Shown here: piece by piece, positions 10,461 to 22,416 of the stretch
How the letters are laid out: each line of letters starts with the position of its first letter
How positions within the stretch are numbered: the first letter of the stretch is position 1
Assembly: GCA_033980235.1 (NCBI GenBank)
Contig: CM067059.1
Location: 17,866,100 to 17,930,099, forward strand
Reading direction: 5' to 3'
Origin: Diadema setosum
Taxonomy: Eukaryota; Echinodermata; Echinoidea; Diadematoida; Diadematidae
Length of the DNA stretch: 64,000 nucleotides
The notes under the pieces: model-generated
The model's input: the letters and a program-made list of their open reading frames with translations, nothing else
What the model was told of the DNA's origin: nothing
The model's database searches: none
Made by a program: the position numbers and the translations under genes

Positions 10461-10957
10461 CAGTATGGTAGCCCTACTACATATCGACCACCCTTTTTGA
10501 AACCGACCGCGTATACATTGGCGCACAGAGCGCTTAGTACGTACTTCACTTCGTGCAGAGCACATAAAAATGGATTGGCTTTGACCGTTGATGAGGATGG
10601 TGTGCGAAAACGCGAAAATTCACTGTTCATTAATGGTTTTAATCAAGGACAAAATTTCAAATGAATATTTTCACCGAATTGTAATGTAATGTCTATGGAA
10701 GTTTCTAAAAAGCTTTGTACAACACTGTCATTGTCAATGCAAAAGCAGCGGTCGATCTCAATAAGGAGCTGTACCGCGGGGAGCTGAAACGAGGCCACGC
10801 AAGTTCGACGGCGATATTTTTGCACTGAAACTTCAAATCAAAAAGGGAACAATGGCATTTGATAGTGCTGGATTTTTTACGTGAATTTCAGTGTTAAATA
10901 TTGTTATCAAGCAAATAAACATTAGGCGGTCGATGAGTAGTAGGTCCAACCATACTC
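10461..10957. mobile_element. MITE-like element with ~30-bp terminal inverted repeats
   Basis: The left end is CAGTATGGTAGCCCTACTA. The reverse complement of the right end is GAGTATGGTTGGACCTACTA. Both continue into similar CATCGACC sequence, about 30 bp of imperfect inverted repeat. The length is about 0.5 kb and it has no transposase. A TA target duplication is not clear. It is probably a Tc1/mariner-pogo derivative. Confidence 0.6.
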
Positions 10958-11822
10958 ACTACATAATCGGGATAGGACGGGAGTAAGCAGGGTGCCCAAT
11001 TTCATGATGGGCACTACTCAAGGCATCAGTAATACCTACTGGAGAAGTGTTCATACATGCATGTACATTGTATTGACCACTGTGCGGTACCCCACTTTAC
11101 ATACTGTATACCCCTCCCCCATGATCTCACATTATACCGTAGAGTAATCAAAACATGGTTCTCCTGTCACCTTTGTTTGAACGCAAGACATACATGTACA
11201 TTAACCCATTTCTTCCGCAATTCTCTGAGTGCCTTTACTGCCCCCAAACAAGATTCTTTTTGCCCGTCGACAGGGGACGGACAGGTTAGTAATCCACCTG
11301 TGTGAAGGCATTCAAGCAGTACATGTATCCCCCTTTCCAGGGTCAACTACATGTGGCTTTATAATGCATTATCCTTTTCACTTTCTGTAGACCTTTGATT
11401 TCTGCATTTGGGTTCCTCTTTATGAAAAGCCCCAAATTTTAGCTCCCAAACTCTCCTACTTCTTTCCAGGCTGGGTCTGGTAGGCTATCAGCAGCAAACC
11501 TTTAGTTTTGTTATGCATATATGGATGGCAGTTGTTAACTGCCATGGAGTAGCCATGACTTTCCATAAGTCCTGAACATCACTCAAATGTTTGTAGTTAC
11601 CTTTAGTAGGCCTGTGGGTATATCCTTTGGCTTTCTTATGGAAAGGAAACAAAAACAACTTTATCCTGTGAGGCAGTCAGTGGCACAGCCTCTGATGGTT
11701 GTCACGCAAATACAGGTGGCTGGTTCTTTGGGTAAGCCTTTGGACTTCAAGTAATCACACACACACACACACACAAAATATTGCTTAAAACCCAAGTCCT
11801 CAGACCCACGTTGATCTACTTT
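10958..11822. other. MTR intron, (CA)n only
   Basis: No exon or full element seen. A short CA microsatellite lies at 11757-11775. A GCTGGGTCTGRTAG motif at about 11470 recurs at about 12682, either side of the R2 insertion. Confidence 0.5.
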
Positions 11823-12672
11823 ATTATACCCCCGCCAAACGAAGTTTGAAGGGGGTATATAGGAATCAGCGGGCGGTCGGTCGGTCGGGCGGTCGGTCCG
11901 TTGCAAATCTTGCATCGCGAACTACTTCCTCAGTTTTCAACCGATTCCCATAAAACTTGGCACAGATGTGTGCCTTGGGTTGTAGATGTGCAAGACGTAT
12001 TTTTTTATAGTACCCAAAAGTACGTTGCCATGATAACGGCATATTATGGGCAAAAATGGGTACAAATCTTGCGTCACGAACTCCTCCCACAGTTTTTGAT
12101 CAATTTTTATGAAATTAGGTACAGATATTCATCTGAATATGTTAATGTGCAAGACACATATTTCCGCAGTGGCAAAAAGTGCGTTGCCATGGTAACGGCA
12201 TGTTATTGGTAAAATATAGGGCAAAATGCTTCATGGCAAAACTGCTTCATCAGTGTTCTTCCAATTCTCATGGAATTCATGTTGAATGTTTGTCTTAGAA
12301 TATAGGTCAGCATGACATATTTCTTGACAGTGACAAAAAGTATGTTGCCATGGTAACAGCTCACATATTATGAGCCAAAATGATGGAAAATTTTGTGTTG
12401 CAAACTACTTCCTCAGTTTTTGCCCAATTTCCATGAAACTTGGTACAGATGTGTGCCTTTGGTTGTAGATGTGCAAGACGCATTTTTCGACAGTACCCGA
12501 AAGTACGTTGCCATGGTAACGGCATATTAATGGCAGAAGATCAAGGAAAGATCTTGTGGATTTAACTACTTCCTCAGTTTTTTGACCAAAGCTTATGAAA
12601 TGTTGTTTTGACCAAAGCTTATGAAATGTTGTTTGGCGGGGGTATAACCAGTCGCTGTAGCGACATTTCTAG
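11823..12672 (+). mobile_element. R2 repeat (Helentron-like, non-autonomous)
   Basis: The 5' subterminal repeat is TATACCCCCGCC (11825). Its exact inverse GGCGGGGGTATA is at 12635-12646, then the hairpin GTCGC-TGTA-GCGAC (12651-12664), then ATTTCTAG (12665-12672) followed by TT. The 3' hairpin and end match R1, but the inverted repeat differs. The interior has three to four degenerate units of about 160 bp (ACTACTTCCTCAG, GTTGCCATGGTAACGG) related to R3 units. A 25-bp stretch is tandemly duplicated near 12580-12632. Non-coding. Confidence 0.75.
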
Positions 12673-13441
12673 TTAATTCAAGCTGGGTCTGATAGACTTT
12701 CAGTGGCACTACCTCCATTACCTTATGTCCCCTGCGTCCATTTCCCCTGACTCGGAAGGAGTTTCTCCTTCCTCGCATGAGTCGAAGGCTGGTATGTGGA
12801 GTCTATCTCTCCCTACCACGGCCAGCCTGGGTTCGACAGCTGGGGTTGGTTTCTGATCCTAAATTCTAGGAAGTCACGGTTGCACTGTGTTAAACTTTTT
12901 GTTAACATGAGACTTCTTGAGCTCTGTATCCGTCAGCAGCACTAAATTAAGGCCCCTCCCGCTTCGATTTCCTCGGCCTATCTCTACTCCACCCCTTTCG
13001 CTCCCCTATGTTGTACCTGGTTCTACCACCGGGGTCATGAGTACCGGCCCCACTCTCCCAGCTTTTGCTCCCTCGCTTGCCTTCGCGAGAGACGGATCAG
13101 AGCTCAGTGGTCCTACGGATCCTTCCCCAACAGGGGGACTAAGGTTGAGGTCTAGCTACCCCATGCATGCCGTGTCATCTAGGGGGTTTTCTCTCCTCTG
13201 ATCAGCGTGCACAAGCCTTCACAATGCACTCAGACCCTGTGCCAGCCTGCATGCATTGTGATAGCCCCTCTGCTCCTCCTTGGCAGCTACTCCAGCAGCC
13301 TATGGGGGGCGCTCGAGTACGGGGGGTGGGGGGCTGCATACCCTCCCCTTGCCCCATTGACCAGCCCCTCTGGTACTTTGCACCTTTTGGACTCCTGGGG
13401 TACCCACCACTCTGCGCCTTCAATTGCTCCCTCCCTCAGTC
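12673..13441. other. GC-richer, C-rich intronic segment
   Basis: Composition differs from the surrounding AT-rich intron. Short proline- and serine-rich open frames are present (for example 12917-13201), but none matches a family I recognise and none has splice support. It may belong to the same element as the adjacent fold-back structure. Confidence 0.4.
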
Positions 13442-14944
13442 GGTTTCCCCCAAAGAGGTTCTATATATGTAATAGAGTAAGCACTCACCATTCAGTTCGT
13501 ACAAATGAAAACGGGGCCAATTGAACAGTGGCGCGCGCACAAAAGAGGTCGACTACCAGAAGCCTGAACCCGGAAGTGCCTATAGTAATACACATAAAGT
13601 ACAGCTTCGAAGATTGGGTTGGGTTGGAAAAATCATTTTAATTTTAAGGAAAAATCAATATTTCTCAATATGCCTCCAGATTTTATAAGAGAGATACATT
13701 CTCAACACATTATATGTGTTTTGAAGAAAAAAGGACTTGCTCTAATGTGTCAAATATGTGCCTTAACATGAAGCCAAAATTGCCAAACAGGCATTCATTC
13801 TACATATAAAGATTGCAGAAAGGTACAGTGTATATTCTTTAGTATGGGTGTACTGATTTCACATAATATTATGTCACTTAGAAACATCAGACACACATAC
13901 AACACACACTCCCAAACATAATACCTATCACTCTCACTTGTGCTGACATGACTAACTTTGTTTAGGAGCCCAAAATGCCTCAAGTACTGTGATGAGGCAC
14001 TCAATGAATAACCATTGAAAATTTGTGCTTACCATCAGTGAATGATTACGTACTGGCTAATAAACCGGTGCCACAAACAGCAACATTTTAGACAGAATCG
14101 CACATATAATTAGCTGTCCATATGTGTACCATGCAATAACTATATACACTATGCAATCAACTTTAAAGCCTCCAAGGTAATAGTGTACTGTATCCAATAG
14201 TGTTTTTACAGTCCTTCTTGCTGTCTGTGCCTTGAGTTATGCATGGTCTGGACTCAAGACATGCATTGTGTGTGTGTGTGTGTGTGTGCATGTTGAAATT
14301 GAAAAACAAAAAAGTGCTTGTGTGTGTGTACGTTGTGTGTGTTGGAATTTGAAAAAAAAAATGTGGTTTGGTGTGTATGTGTGTGTGCGTATGTATGTGT
14401 GTGTTTGTTGTGAGTGTGTGCGTTTGTTGTGGGTGTGTGTGGGAGTGTGTGTTGTATGTGTGTGGGAGTGTGTGTTGAATGTGTGTGGGAGTGTGTGTTG
14501 TATGTGTGTCTGATGTTTCTAAGTGACATATATTATGTGAAATCAGTACTCTCATACCGAAGAGTATACACTGTACCTTTCTGCAATCTTTATTATGTAG
14601 TATGAATGCATCGAATGCCTATTTGGCAATTTTGGCTTCAGCACATATTTGACACATTAGAGCAAGTCCTTTTTTCATCAAAACACGTATACTGTGTTGA
14701 GAATGTATCTCTCTTATAAAATCCAGAGGCATATGGACAAATATTGATTTTCCTTAAAATTAGAATGATTTTTCCAACCCAACCCCATCTTCGAAGCTGT
14801 ACTTTCCGTGTATTACTATAGGCACTTCCGGGTTCAGGCTTCTGGTAGTCGACCTCTTTGCTAATGGCGGCGGGTCGTTCAAGTGGCCTCGCTTCTTTAT
14901 GCGAGCGCGCTGTATTACATATAGAACCTCTTTGGTTTCCCCCC
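13442..14944. mobile_element. Fold-back structure, ~470-bp inverted arms
   Basis: The left arm 13442-13918 and right arm 14481-14944 are inverted copies. Shared landmarks include GGTTTCCCCC at both outer ends, GAGGTCGACTACCAGAAGCC (left) against its complement near 14838, and CACTTAGAAACATCAGACAC (left) against its complement near 14509. About 65 bases (13476-13540) are unmatched in the left arm. The loop of about 560 bp carries a (TG)n microsatellite. There is no coding region. Confidence 0.8.
14268..14512 (+). repeat. (TG)n-rich microsatellite
   Basis: Interrupted TG repeats with GTGTGGGAGTG variants, in the loop of the fold-back structure and running into its right arm. Long open frames on both strands here are artefacts of the dinucleotide repeat. 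Confidence 0.9.
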
Positions 14945-16284
14945 ACTGAGACTTTCGAGGCCCAGTCTCGGAGCTTTGTGCGTATGCCTCCTCTTTGCTG
15001 TGGGAGAGGCAGGGATGTTACTACACCATTTAAAGCTTGGTAGCACCTACCCCACTGCTGACACACCACCAGGGGAGGCTTCCACGGCTGGAACTGCTTG
15101 CTCCCCCTTCCCACCCCCCTCACTCCAGAAGATGCTTTAGCAGAGATAACTACTATCCTTTGGGAGTAGTTTTTGTATTCAGTTGTTTAATGTTGGAGGA
15201 ATTATATTGAATATTCTTATTCCTCAGTTGGTGTTTCTGCACTTCTGTTTGCTGAAAACATATAAATACCGTATTTCTTTTATGAAACATCAACAAACAC
15301 ACCCTCCTTTTAGTCTTTTCAGTACTGTAATGCTTCTGTCTAGTCTGGCATCCTAGGCTCAGGCATCTGTCTTCCGACAGAATATGCCCTTGCATTTGCA
15401 CTGTGCATCACTCAGTCATCCTTTTTGGCATATGAGGGGAGGTGAGCAACTTCTACAGAGCGCTGTAGAAGTGCTCATCGAATGCTTGGCTGTGGGGGTA
15501 TCGCAATCTACCCCCAATGCGCACATACTTTGTGTGTAAACCAGTTTGGAGGTAGGTCCTATGCACTGTGGTACAAAAGTCCTTCCTCCTTTCAGTTGGT
15601 CGGGCACTTTTTTGTCTTCTAAGCAACTTGAGTTAAAGCTGGTCCAATTGGACTTTTTATTGAATACATTTTCTAATAATAAACTTCGTGAATTGACCAG
15701 GTGACCAGATTGGTCCTTTTCTCTATTTTTTGGGAAGCATCCCTGTGTTGTTTTGCAGTAATTGCATTAACAAACCTTGGTCAAATATTTTGCTTGCTTT
15801 CAGATTTGAGTACTGGCAAGCAGTTACAGTATTATCATTTGAATAATCATTTGTGACTGGTCTCTTGAAAAGCAGCCACAGGTCACTTGCACCACAACCA
15901 AGAAAAATCAGATATTATTTTAGGTACCAATAGAAAAATCAAAATTTTGATTCTTGATGGAAAACCGAGTTTTATCTGCCACTAGCTCAAATTTCAAGGT
16001 GTCGTGCTTACCAGAGAAGTGTGAAATATTATAATTACTTGCAGGCATTTTTTTCGGCTGTCTATTTTTGCTGCACAGCTTGAGCAAGGGCTTCGCGTGG
16101 TGATTTCATATGCTCTACCCCCTAGCAACTGCTCAAAGCTGCTTGGCTGGTGATGATGTATTTCACTGAAGTTGTTTATTCCCCAATGCAAGTTACAAAG
16201 CGTGATTTATTGTAAATGCAAAGTGTTATTGTTTCTATTGAAGAGATCCTGTCAAGAGTACACTGCTTTCAATTTCTTCAACAG
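14945..16284. other. MTR intron, no recognised features
   Basis: The proximal part (to about 15130) is GC-richer and may continue the fold-back element. The rest is ordinary AT-rich intron up to the acceptor at 16283-16284. Confidence 0.5.
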
Positions 16285-16487
16285 ATATTGTTGGCTTGTC
16301 TGGGCTAATCACACCCTCACTAGATGAGATGATCCATGTTGCCAAGGAGATGGAGAGGCTAGGCTTCAAGATTCCACTTCTGATAGGGGGTGCTACCACC
16401 TCCAAGACTCACACTGCAGTGAAGATAGCCCCTTGCTACTCCTCCCCAACTGTCCATGTTCTGGATGCCTCAAAGAGTGTTGTTGTG
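16285..16487 (+). CDS. MTR: Methionine synthase exon: cobalamin-binding domain, second part
   Basis: This completes the B12-binding motif set begun in the previous exon. It reads [12 protein letters not shown] (the S-x-L element) and then L-L-I-G-G-A-T-T-S (the GG element); both contact the cobalamin nucleotide loop buried in the domain. It ends [10 protein letters not shown], the start of the linker to the AdoMet domain. The acceptor is TTCAACAG (16277-16284); the first codon is completed by the phase-1 base of the previous exon. The donor is GTAAGA at 16488, phase 0. Alignment to animal MTR is collinear. Confidence 0.95.
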
Positions 16488-16930
16488 GTAAGATTGTTTT
16501 GTAATTACAAGATATTGTGCAGCAATGACACTATCTAGTCAATGTTTTTGCATTCATTATTTTGAAAACCTTTTATTTTGGTGCGCATGTACAGACAAGA
16601 AAGTCAATTAATTTGGGAAAACCTAATGGCTGATAAATATTCCAAAGTTTTTTTTATGCCTCCGCCACGAAGTGTCAGCAGAGGCATTACGTTTTTGGGT
16701 TGCCCGTCCGTCCTTCCGTCCGTAATCAATTTTGTGGGCAGCATAACAAAAAGATTGTTAGAGGTATCCTAATGAAAGTTGGCATATATATGTATGAGTG
16801 GGCGAAGTTGTGCCTATCACCTTTTGAGTACACATGCTCAAGGTCAAAAGTCAAGGTCAAATGCTCAAATGGTCACTATTTCCCACATATCTATGCAATG
16901 CCTGAAGGTATTTTCTTGAAACGTAGTGTA

Positions 16931-17374
16931 TCGTATGTCCCAAAAAAAAAATTACAACGGGACTCTCCGCAATGATATCTTTAAAAAATATTGAATCAAT
17001 TCATATACAAATTCAGGGTATGAAACTACAACTCATTGCCCACATCTTACAGCAAACCCCATTCGATTTGCTTCAGTGGTCAAAGAAAAATGAGGAATTT
17101 TGTAGAGGATGTTGGGAATCTCTTCCCTCAAAGTTCTGTCTATTGTATTCACACACAAGGTCATCGAAGTGCTAAACTTGGAAGAATCAGACTCATGACA
17201 TGCTTTACAACAGTCTACATTTCTCTGTTTCCACTTAACCAAATCGAATGGGGTTTTCTGCAAAATAGAGCTAAAATATTATATTTTAATACCCTGAAGT
17301 AACATTTAGACAGTTTAATCAAATTGGGTGCTATCAATGCAAAAGTCTGATTGTAATTATTTTTTTACATACTG
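16931..17374. mobile_element. Tc1/mariner-like MITE with TA duplication
   Basis: The inserted block in R1 copy 2 is bounded by TA at 16929-16930 and 17375-17376. The left end is TCGTATGTCCC then A10; the reverse complement of the right end is CAGTATGT then A7, and both go on to ATTACAA. Inner arms CCCCATTCGATTTG/CAAATCGAATGGGG form a second inverted repeat. It has no transposase frame. Confidence 0.7.
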
Positions 17375-17565
17375 TATACATGTACTACCAAATGAAGATT
17401 TTCCAGAGAATTTTGGGTCATGATGTTAAAGGTCAGAGGTCAAGTGAAAATGTTAGAATATCACTTCTTTCTCCATATCTCAAATGGTTCAAGGTATCTT
17501 TGTGGAACTTAGTATATATACATGTACTGACTGGCAGTGATTATCTAGGGAATCTGGGGATCAGG

Positions 17566-17733
17566 GGGTGTTTCATCAATTTAGTCAGCGCTGACAAGTT
17601 GTCAGTCTCTGACAATTTCAGCAAAATCCTTGGTTTTGATTGTCTGAGATGCTCTGGTCACTGACTGTTACCATGGTGATTTGTCAGAGACTGACAACTT
17701 GTCAGCGCTGACAACTTTCATGAAACGGCACCC
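17566..17733. mobile_element. Harbinger-like MITE, 168 bp, AGG duplication
   Basis: Ends are GGGTGTTTCAT and ATGAAACGGCACCC, with long inverted arms around GACAAGTTGTCAGTCTCTGA. It is flanked by AGG at 17563-17565 and 17734-17736. A 3-bp target duplication fits PIF/Harbinger. It is nested in R1 copy 2. Confidence 0.75.
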
Positions 17734-18448
17734 AGGGGTCAGAGGTTAAGGTCAACTCAAAATTTCACTATTTCCCCTCATATTTATGCAATGCCTGCAG
17801 CATTTTTGTTGAAACTTAGTATATACATGTATTACCCAACAGAGATTCTCTGGTAAGTTTCTTGCCCAGAGGTCAAAGGTCAAGCAAAAGTGCTAAATTT
17901 CACTTCTTCCTCCATATCTCTAAAGTGACTCAAGGTATCATGAAACTTAGTACATATTTATGCATGTTCTACCTGACAGTGATTCTCCTGGGAATTCTAG
18001 GGACATAAGGTCAAGGGTCAAAGGCCAGGTTAAAATGCTACAATATTACTATTTAGTATTGAAATTACACTTTTTTGTCTCCATACCTTTAAAAATTACT
18101 CAATGCATAAACTTATGTAAAGGTGAAAAGTCATTCAGTAAAGATCCTCAAATCCCCAAATACCTGCACTCGTAGACAGTATAGCCATTCATCCAATTAA
18201 ATCTAGTTCAAGGAAAGTGAACATTCAACACATTTGTGACAAACTTGTCACTTTGATATTTTCCCAATTATGTGAAACTGTCATCACACATTGTCAAGAT
18301 GTACTATAGACCTATTAGGAGAACCATGCATTATGGCGGAGGCATACCAGTCGCCAGAGCAAAATTTCTAGTTAGATAATGTTTTACTGCTCTACTAGAC
18401 TTTATCAATTAGTACATCAGGCAATGTCAGTAATGACAATATATTTTT

Positions 18449-21041
18449 TATGCCTCTGCCACAAAGTGGGTGCTGGAGGCATTATGTTTTTGGGTTGTCC
18501 GTCAATCTGGGTTGTCCGCAATCAATTTTGTGAACAGCATAACAAAAGAAGCGTTTGAGGTTTCCTAATAAGACTTGACATGTATATATGTATGAGGGGG
18601 TGAAGTTGTGCTTATCAACTTTTTAATGCAGATGCTCAAGGTCAAAGGTTAAGGTCAATTGCTCAAAATTTCACTATTTCCCCCATATCTTTGCAATGAC
18701 TGAAGGTATTTTCTTGAAACTTAGTGTATACATGTACTACCCAATATGGATTCTCTGGTGAGAGTTCTGGGTCATGAGGTCAAGGTTCAAAGGTCAAGTG
18801 AACATGTTAAAATTTCACTTTTTTCTCCATATCTTGGAAATGGTTCAAGGTATCTTCAAGGAACGTACTAGATATGCATGTTATGACTGGCAGTGATTAT
18901 CTATTGAATTTTGGGGTCAGGGGTTCAGAGGTCAGGGGTAAAAGGTCAAGGTCAACTCTTCAAAATTTCACTTTTCCCTCATATTTATGCAATGCCTTCT
19001 GGATCTTTTTGAAACTTGATGCATACATGTATTACCCAATAGAGATTCTCTGGGAAGTTTTTTATTCAGCACTTCTTCCTCCATATCTTGGAAGTGGCTG
19101 AAGGTATCATTATGAAACTTAATATATATTTATGCATGTTCTGCTTGACAGTGGTTCTTTTGGAAATTGTAGGGTCAAAGGTCAAAGGCTGGGTTAAAAT
19201 GTTCACAATTTACTATTTAATACAGAAAACATACTTTTTATGCCTCCGCCACGAAGTGGTGCCGGAGGCATTATGTTTTCGGGTTGTCCGTCCGTCCGTA
19301 CGTACGTCCGTACGTCCGTCCGCTTTCGTTTACGCGATAACTTGAGTAATATTTACTGGAATTTTACCAAACTTGGTCCAAGTATGAAGTATGATGGGGC
19401 AATTATTTGATTAGATTTTGGGTGAAATCAGCTAAAGGTCAAAGGTCAAGGTCAAATCATGAAATTGTATCCGTTTACGCGATAACTCAAGACTGCATCA
19501 AGTAAATTTAACCAAACTTTGTTGGAGGATGATGTATGACAAAACAATTACTTGATTAGTTTTTCAGTGAAATCGGACAGAGGTCAAAGGTCAAAGATCA
19601 AGGTCAAATCCTAAAATTTATCTGTTTACGTGATAACTCAAAACTGGATGAAGCAGCTTTCACCAAACTTGGTCCAAGGATGATGTATGATGGGACAATT
19701 AGTTGAGTAGATTTTAGTGACATTGGCAAGAGGTCAAAGGTCAAAAGGTCAAGGTCAAATGCTACAAATGTTGCAATTTCCCCCATATCTATGCAATGCC
19801 CCAAAGGTATTTTCTTGAAACTTGGTGTGGACATGTACTACTGCGTAAAGAGTCTCCAGAGAGAGTTTCATGTCATAAGGTCAAAGGTCAAAAGGTCAAA
19901 GGTGAGGTGAAAATGTTGCAATATCACTTTTCTCGCAAATGGTTCAATGTATCTTCGTGGAACTTGGTAAATGTGCATATACTGACTGGCAGGGATTATC
20001 TAGGGAATTTAGGGGTCATGGGTCAATAGTCAGGGGGTCAAAGGTCAAGGTCAACTCCTCAAAAATTTTATTATGTCCCTCATGTACTAGTATATGCAAT
20101 GCTTGCATTATTAGTTTCAAAACTTAATACATGCATTACCTAATGGAGATTCTCCAGGAAATTTCCAGCCAGAAGGTCAAAGGTCAGAGGTTTAGGGTCA
20201 AAGGCCAGGTTTCAATCCCCCCCCCCCTCCCCCCCAAAAAAAAAAAAAATAAAAAAAATATATATATATATATATATATATATTGTACCATCATTACACT
20301 CTTTCTTCATACCTTGGAAATTACTCAATGCATTTAAACTAATAAAAAGGTCCATCAGAATTCAAGTAAAAATTCTCAGTTCCCCAAATATGTGTACCTG
20401 CACTCTTAAAAAAATTATAGCAAACCCAGATCAAGACATTTCTGACAGACCTGTCATTTCAATATTTTGCCAGTTATGTGAAACTGTCATGGATTACACA
20501 TTGTGAAGACATTGTACTATACGCCTATTGGGAGAATCATGCATTATGGCGGAGGCATCAGTCGCCATAGCGACATTTCTAGTTCTCCATACTTTGACAA
20601 TTACTCAAAAACTCATAAACTTATAAATGCATAAACTTATAAAGCCTCAATTTGATTACTTATTACATGTACTTGATATTTGTATGTCCTTTATCTCCTT
20701 CACTTTCTCTTCCTTCCACGCCTAGAGCACTCTGCAGAGTGGATTTGGCGCTATATAAATCATATCAATTATAAATTATAAATTATTATTATAAAAGGGT
20801 CAAAAGTCAAGTAAAAGTCCTCAAATCCCCAAATACATGCTCTCTCAGAATAATAGCCATTCATCCAATTAAACCTCGTTCAAGGAAAGTGAACATTCAA
20901 CACATTGTGACAAACTTGTCATTTTAATATTTTGCTAGTTATGTGAAACTGTCATCACACATTGTCAAGAATGTACTTATAGACCTATTAGGAGAATCAT
21001 GCCTTATGGCAGAGGCATGCCAGTCGCCATAGCGTTTCTAG
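18449..21041 (+). mobile_element. R1 repeat copy 3, split by R1 copy 4
   Basis: The 5' end is ATGCCTCTGCC at 18450. The 3' end has AGTCGCCATAGCG and CTAG at 21038-21041. The interior is interrupted at a T run (about 19238), and R1 sequence resumes at 20583 with CTCCATACTTTG, exactly the R1 sequence expected after the break. Confidence 0.8.
19238..20582 (+). mobile_element. R1 repeat copy 4, nested in copy 3
   Basis: It runs from ATGCCTCCGCC at 19240 to CTAG at 20579-20582, with an intact GTCGC/GCGAC hairpin just upstream. It inserted in a T run with no target duplication beyond Ts, as expected for Helentrons. It contains a C run, an A run and (TA)n at 20258-20283. Close in sequence to copy 1, so a young copy. 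Confidence 0.8.
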
Positions 21042-21879
21042 TTTATATTTTGAATCAAAATTTGTCTGCTAGTAAGTGATTAATTGAAAGAGACTCCTGT
21101 TATCATGTGTATATTCAAGTAGTTTAGAATGTTGGCATGTTTGACTACGACTAGTTTGATTATGCTGTATGGAAAATGACATCACTTTTTATGACATTTT
21201 CCAAGGAGTACACTATTTCTGACATGATGTCTTAAAGCAGTTGTTTTATCACAAAGCAATTGTGACATCATGCACTGCTTTGTAAGATCATTCCAGGAAA
21301 TGTTCAATTATTATACATCACAAAGCAATTCTTACATCACGCACTGCTTCAAGTGTGACATCGTGCCTGTCTTCTAATGGTCACTATGGGATTCCTCCAA
21401 AACATCACATGTGCGACACTAACCCCCCCCCCCCTTTTTTTATTTAAAATTTTCCCCCTGCTTTTATTTACATTTTTACCCAATATACAAAACATATACT
21501 CTACCTAATTTTGAGTCTCTGGTTAAACTATGGGCCTTGGTGCCTCAAATAGTACTATTCACTTTGGGGCTGTGTTCGTCAGTGAATAGTATTATTTTTT
21601 AGTCACCTCTGCCTGTAATTTTAAGCTGACTCTCTGAAGGCAAAGTATATTTCTATAATATTTGCAATGCTGCTGTTATTATAGTCCAACGTGTAGCATC
21701 AGTAATTCATTTGTATTATCAGTAATTCATTTGTATTATCTTAAAGTTATCACAGGAATTGTAGCCACAAGGGAGAAATTTATCTAGTTTACCAGAAGTC
21801 CTCTCACAGAAGTGTGTCATGTTTCTGTATGGACAAGGTTGTTTGACATTAGGTACAATATTCCTTTCCAATCATGCAG
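21042..21879. other. MTR intron, no recognised element
   Basis: AT-rich intron containing an internal short duplication (CAGTAATTCATTTGTATTAT twice at about 21700) and a C/T run at 21423. Ends at the acceptor at 21878-21879. Confidence 0.5.
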
Positions 21880-21978
21880 TGTTCATCACTGATTGATCAA
21901 GGACAGTACGATGAGTTTGTTGAAGAAGTTGCAGAAGATTATGAAGAAGTGCGGGAGGAACACTATGAATCTTTGAAG
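21880..21978 (+). CDS. MTR: Methionine synthase exon: linker to AdoMet domain
   Basis: 33 codons, phase 0 at both ends. It begins C-S-S-L-I-D-Q and is acidic and helical (V-A-E-D-Y-E-E-V-R-E-E-H-Y-E). It matches the helix joining the cobalamin domain to the AdoMet reactivation domain in animal MTR. The acceptor is ATGCAG ending at 21879; the donor is GTATGT at 21979. The following intron is only 365 bases, the shortest in the window. Confidence 0.93.
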
Positions 21979-22343
21979 GTATGTGAAATCTTATGGCTAT
22001 GTATGCATAATTGATTGCATTTACCATTTGTTAACCTAGAGACTTTACATTCCCTCTGAAGTATAGAACATTGCCACCCAGTAGATATGTATAATGGGAC
22101 TTTCCAAAATAAAAGCATGTTCTTTGAAACCGGCTTTGGATTCAGATTTCAAGGGAGATATGGTTTTGAGGGAAAAATAGGAAATTTTTCTGTTTGTTTG
22201 TGTTTTCCTCACATAAGCAAATAGTTGCAAAAGACAGTGTTGTGTTACAAACATATGTTTTTGCTTGTTTATTGGCTTGTAGAAATGTACCACTGTTCCT
22301 ATTTATTTGTCTAGTTCACTCAAATTTGCCTTGTACTTCACAG

Positions 22344-22416
22344 GAAAGGAAGTATTTGTCCTTGTCAGAGGCGAGACGCAAAAAGTTTGAAGTTGACTGG
22401 AGCAGCTATCAGCCAG
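22344..22416 (+). CDS. MTR: Methionine synthase exon: start of AdoMet domain
   Basis: 73 bases encoding E-R-K-Y-L-S-L-S-E-A-R and F-E-V-D-W, collinear with the animal MTR segment before the AdoMet domain core. The acceptor is TTCACAG ending at 22343; the donor is GTAAGA at 22417, phase 1. The split Val codon is completed at 25256. Confidence 0.92.

Larger units (their letters stand above)
16655..18371 (+). mobile_element. R1 repeat copy 2, with two nested MITEs
   Basis: It starts ATGCCTCCGCC at 16656 and ends GGCGGAGGCAT, a degraded hairpin, and CTAG at 18368-18371. It carries two later insertions (16931-17374 and 17566-17733). Flanking R1 sequence reads through both when they are removed. 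Confidence 0.75.

Noticed and set aside
12780..12860. Possible tRNA B-box (GGGTTCGACAGC).
   Set aside because: No A-box at the right distance and no cloverleaf could be drawn.
12917..13524. Proline/serine-rich frames that could be a gag gene.
   Set aside because: No recognisable motif, several overlapping frames, and composition alone explains them. Listed as a C-rich segment.
14163..14605. Open frames of 60-130 codons on both strands rich in His/Thr or Cys/Val.
   Set aside because: They are readings of the (TG)n/(CA)n microsatellite and do not resemble proteins.
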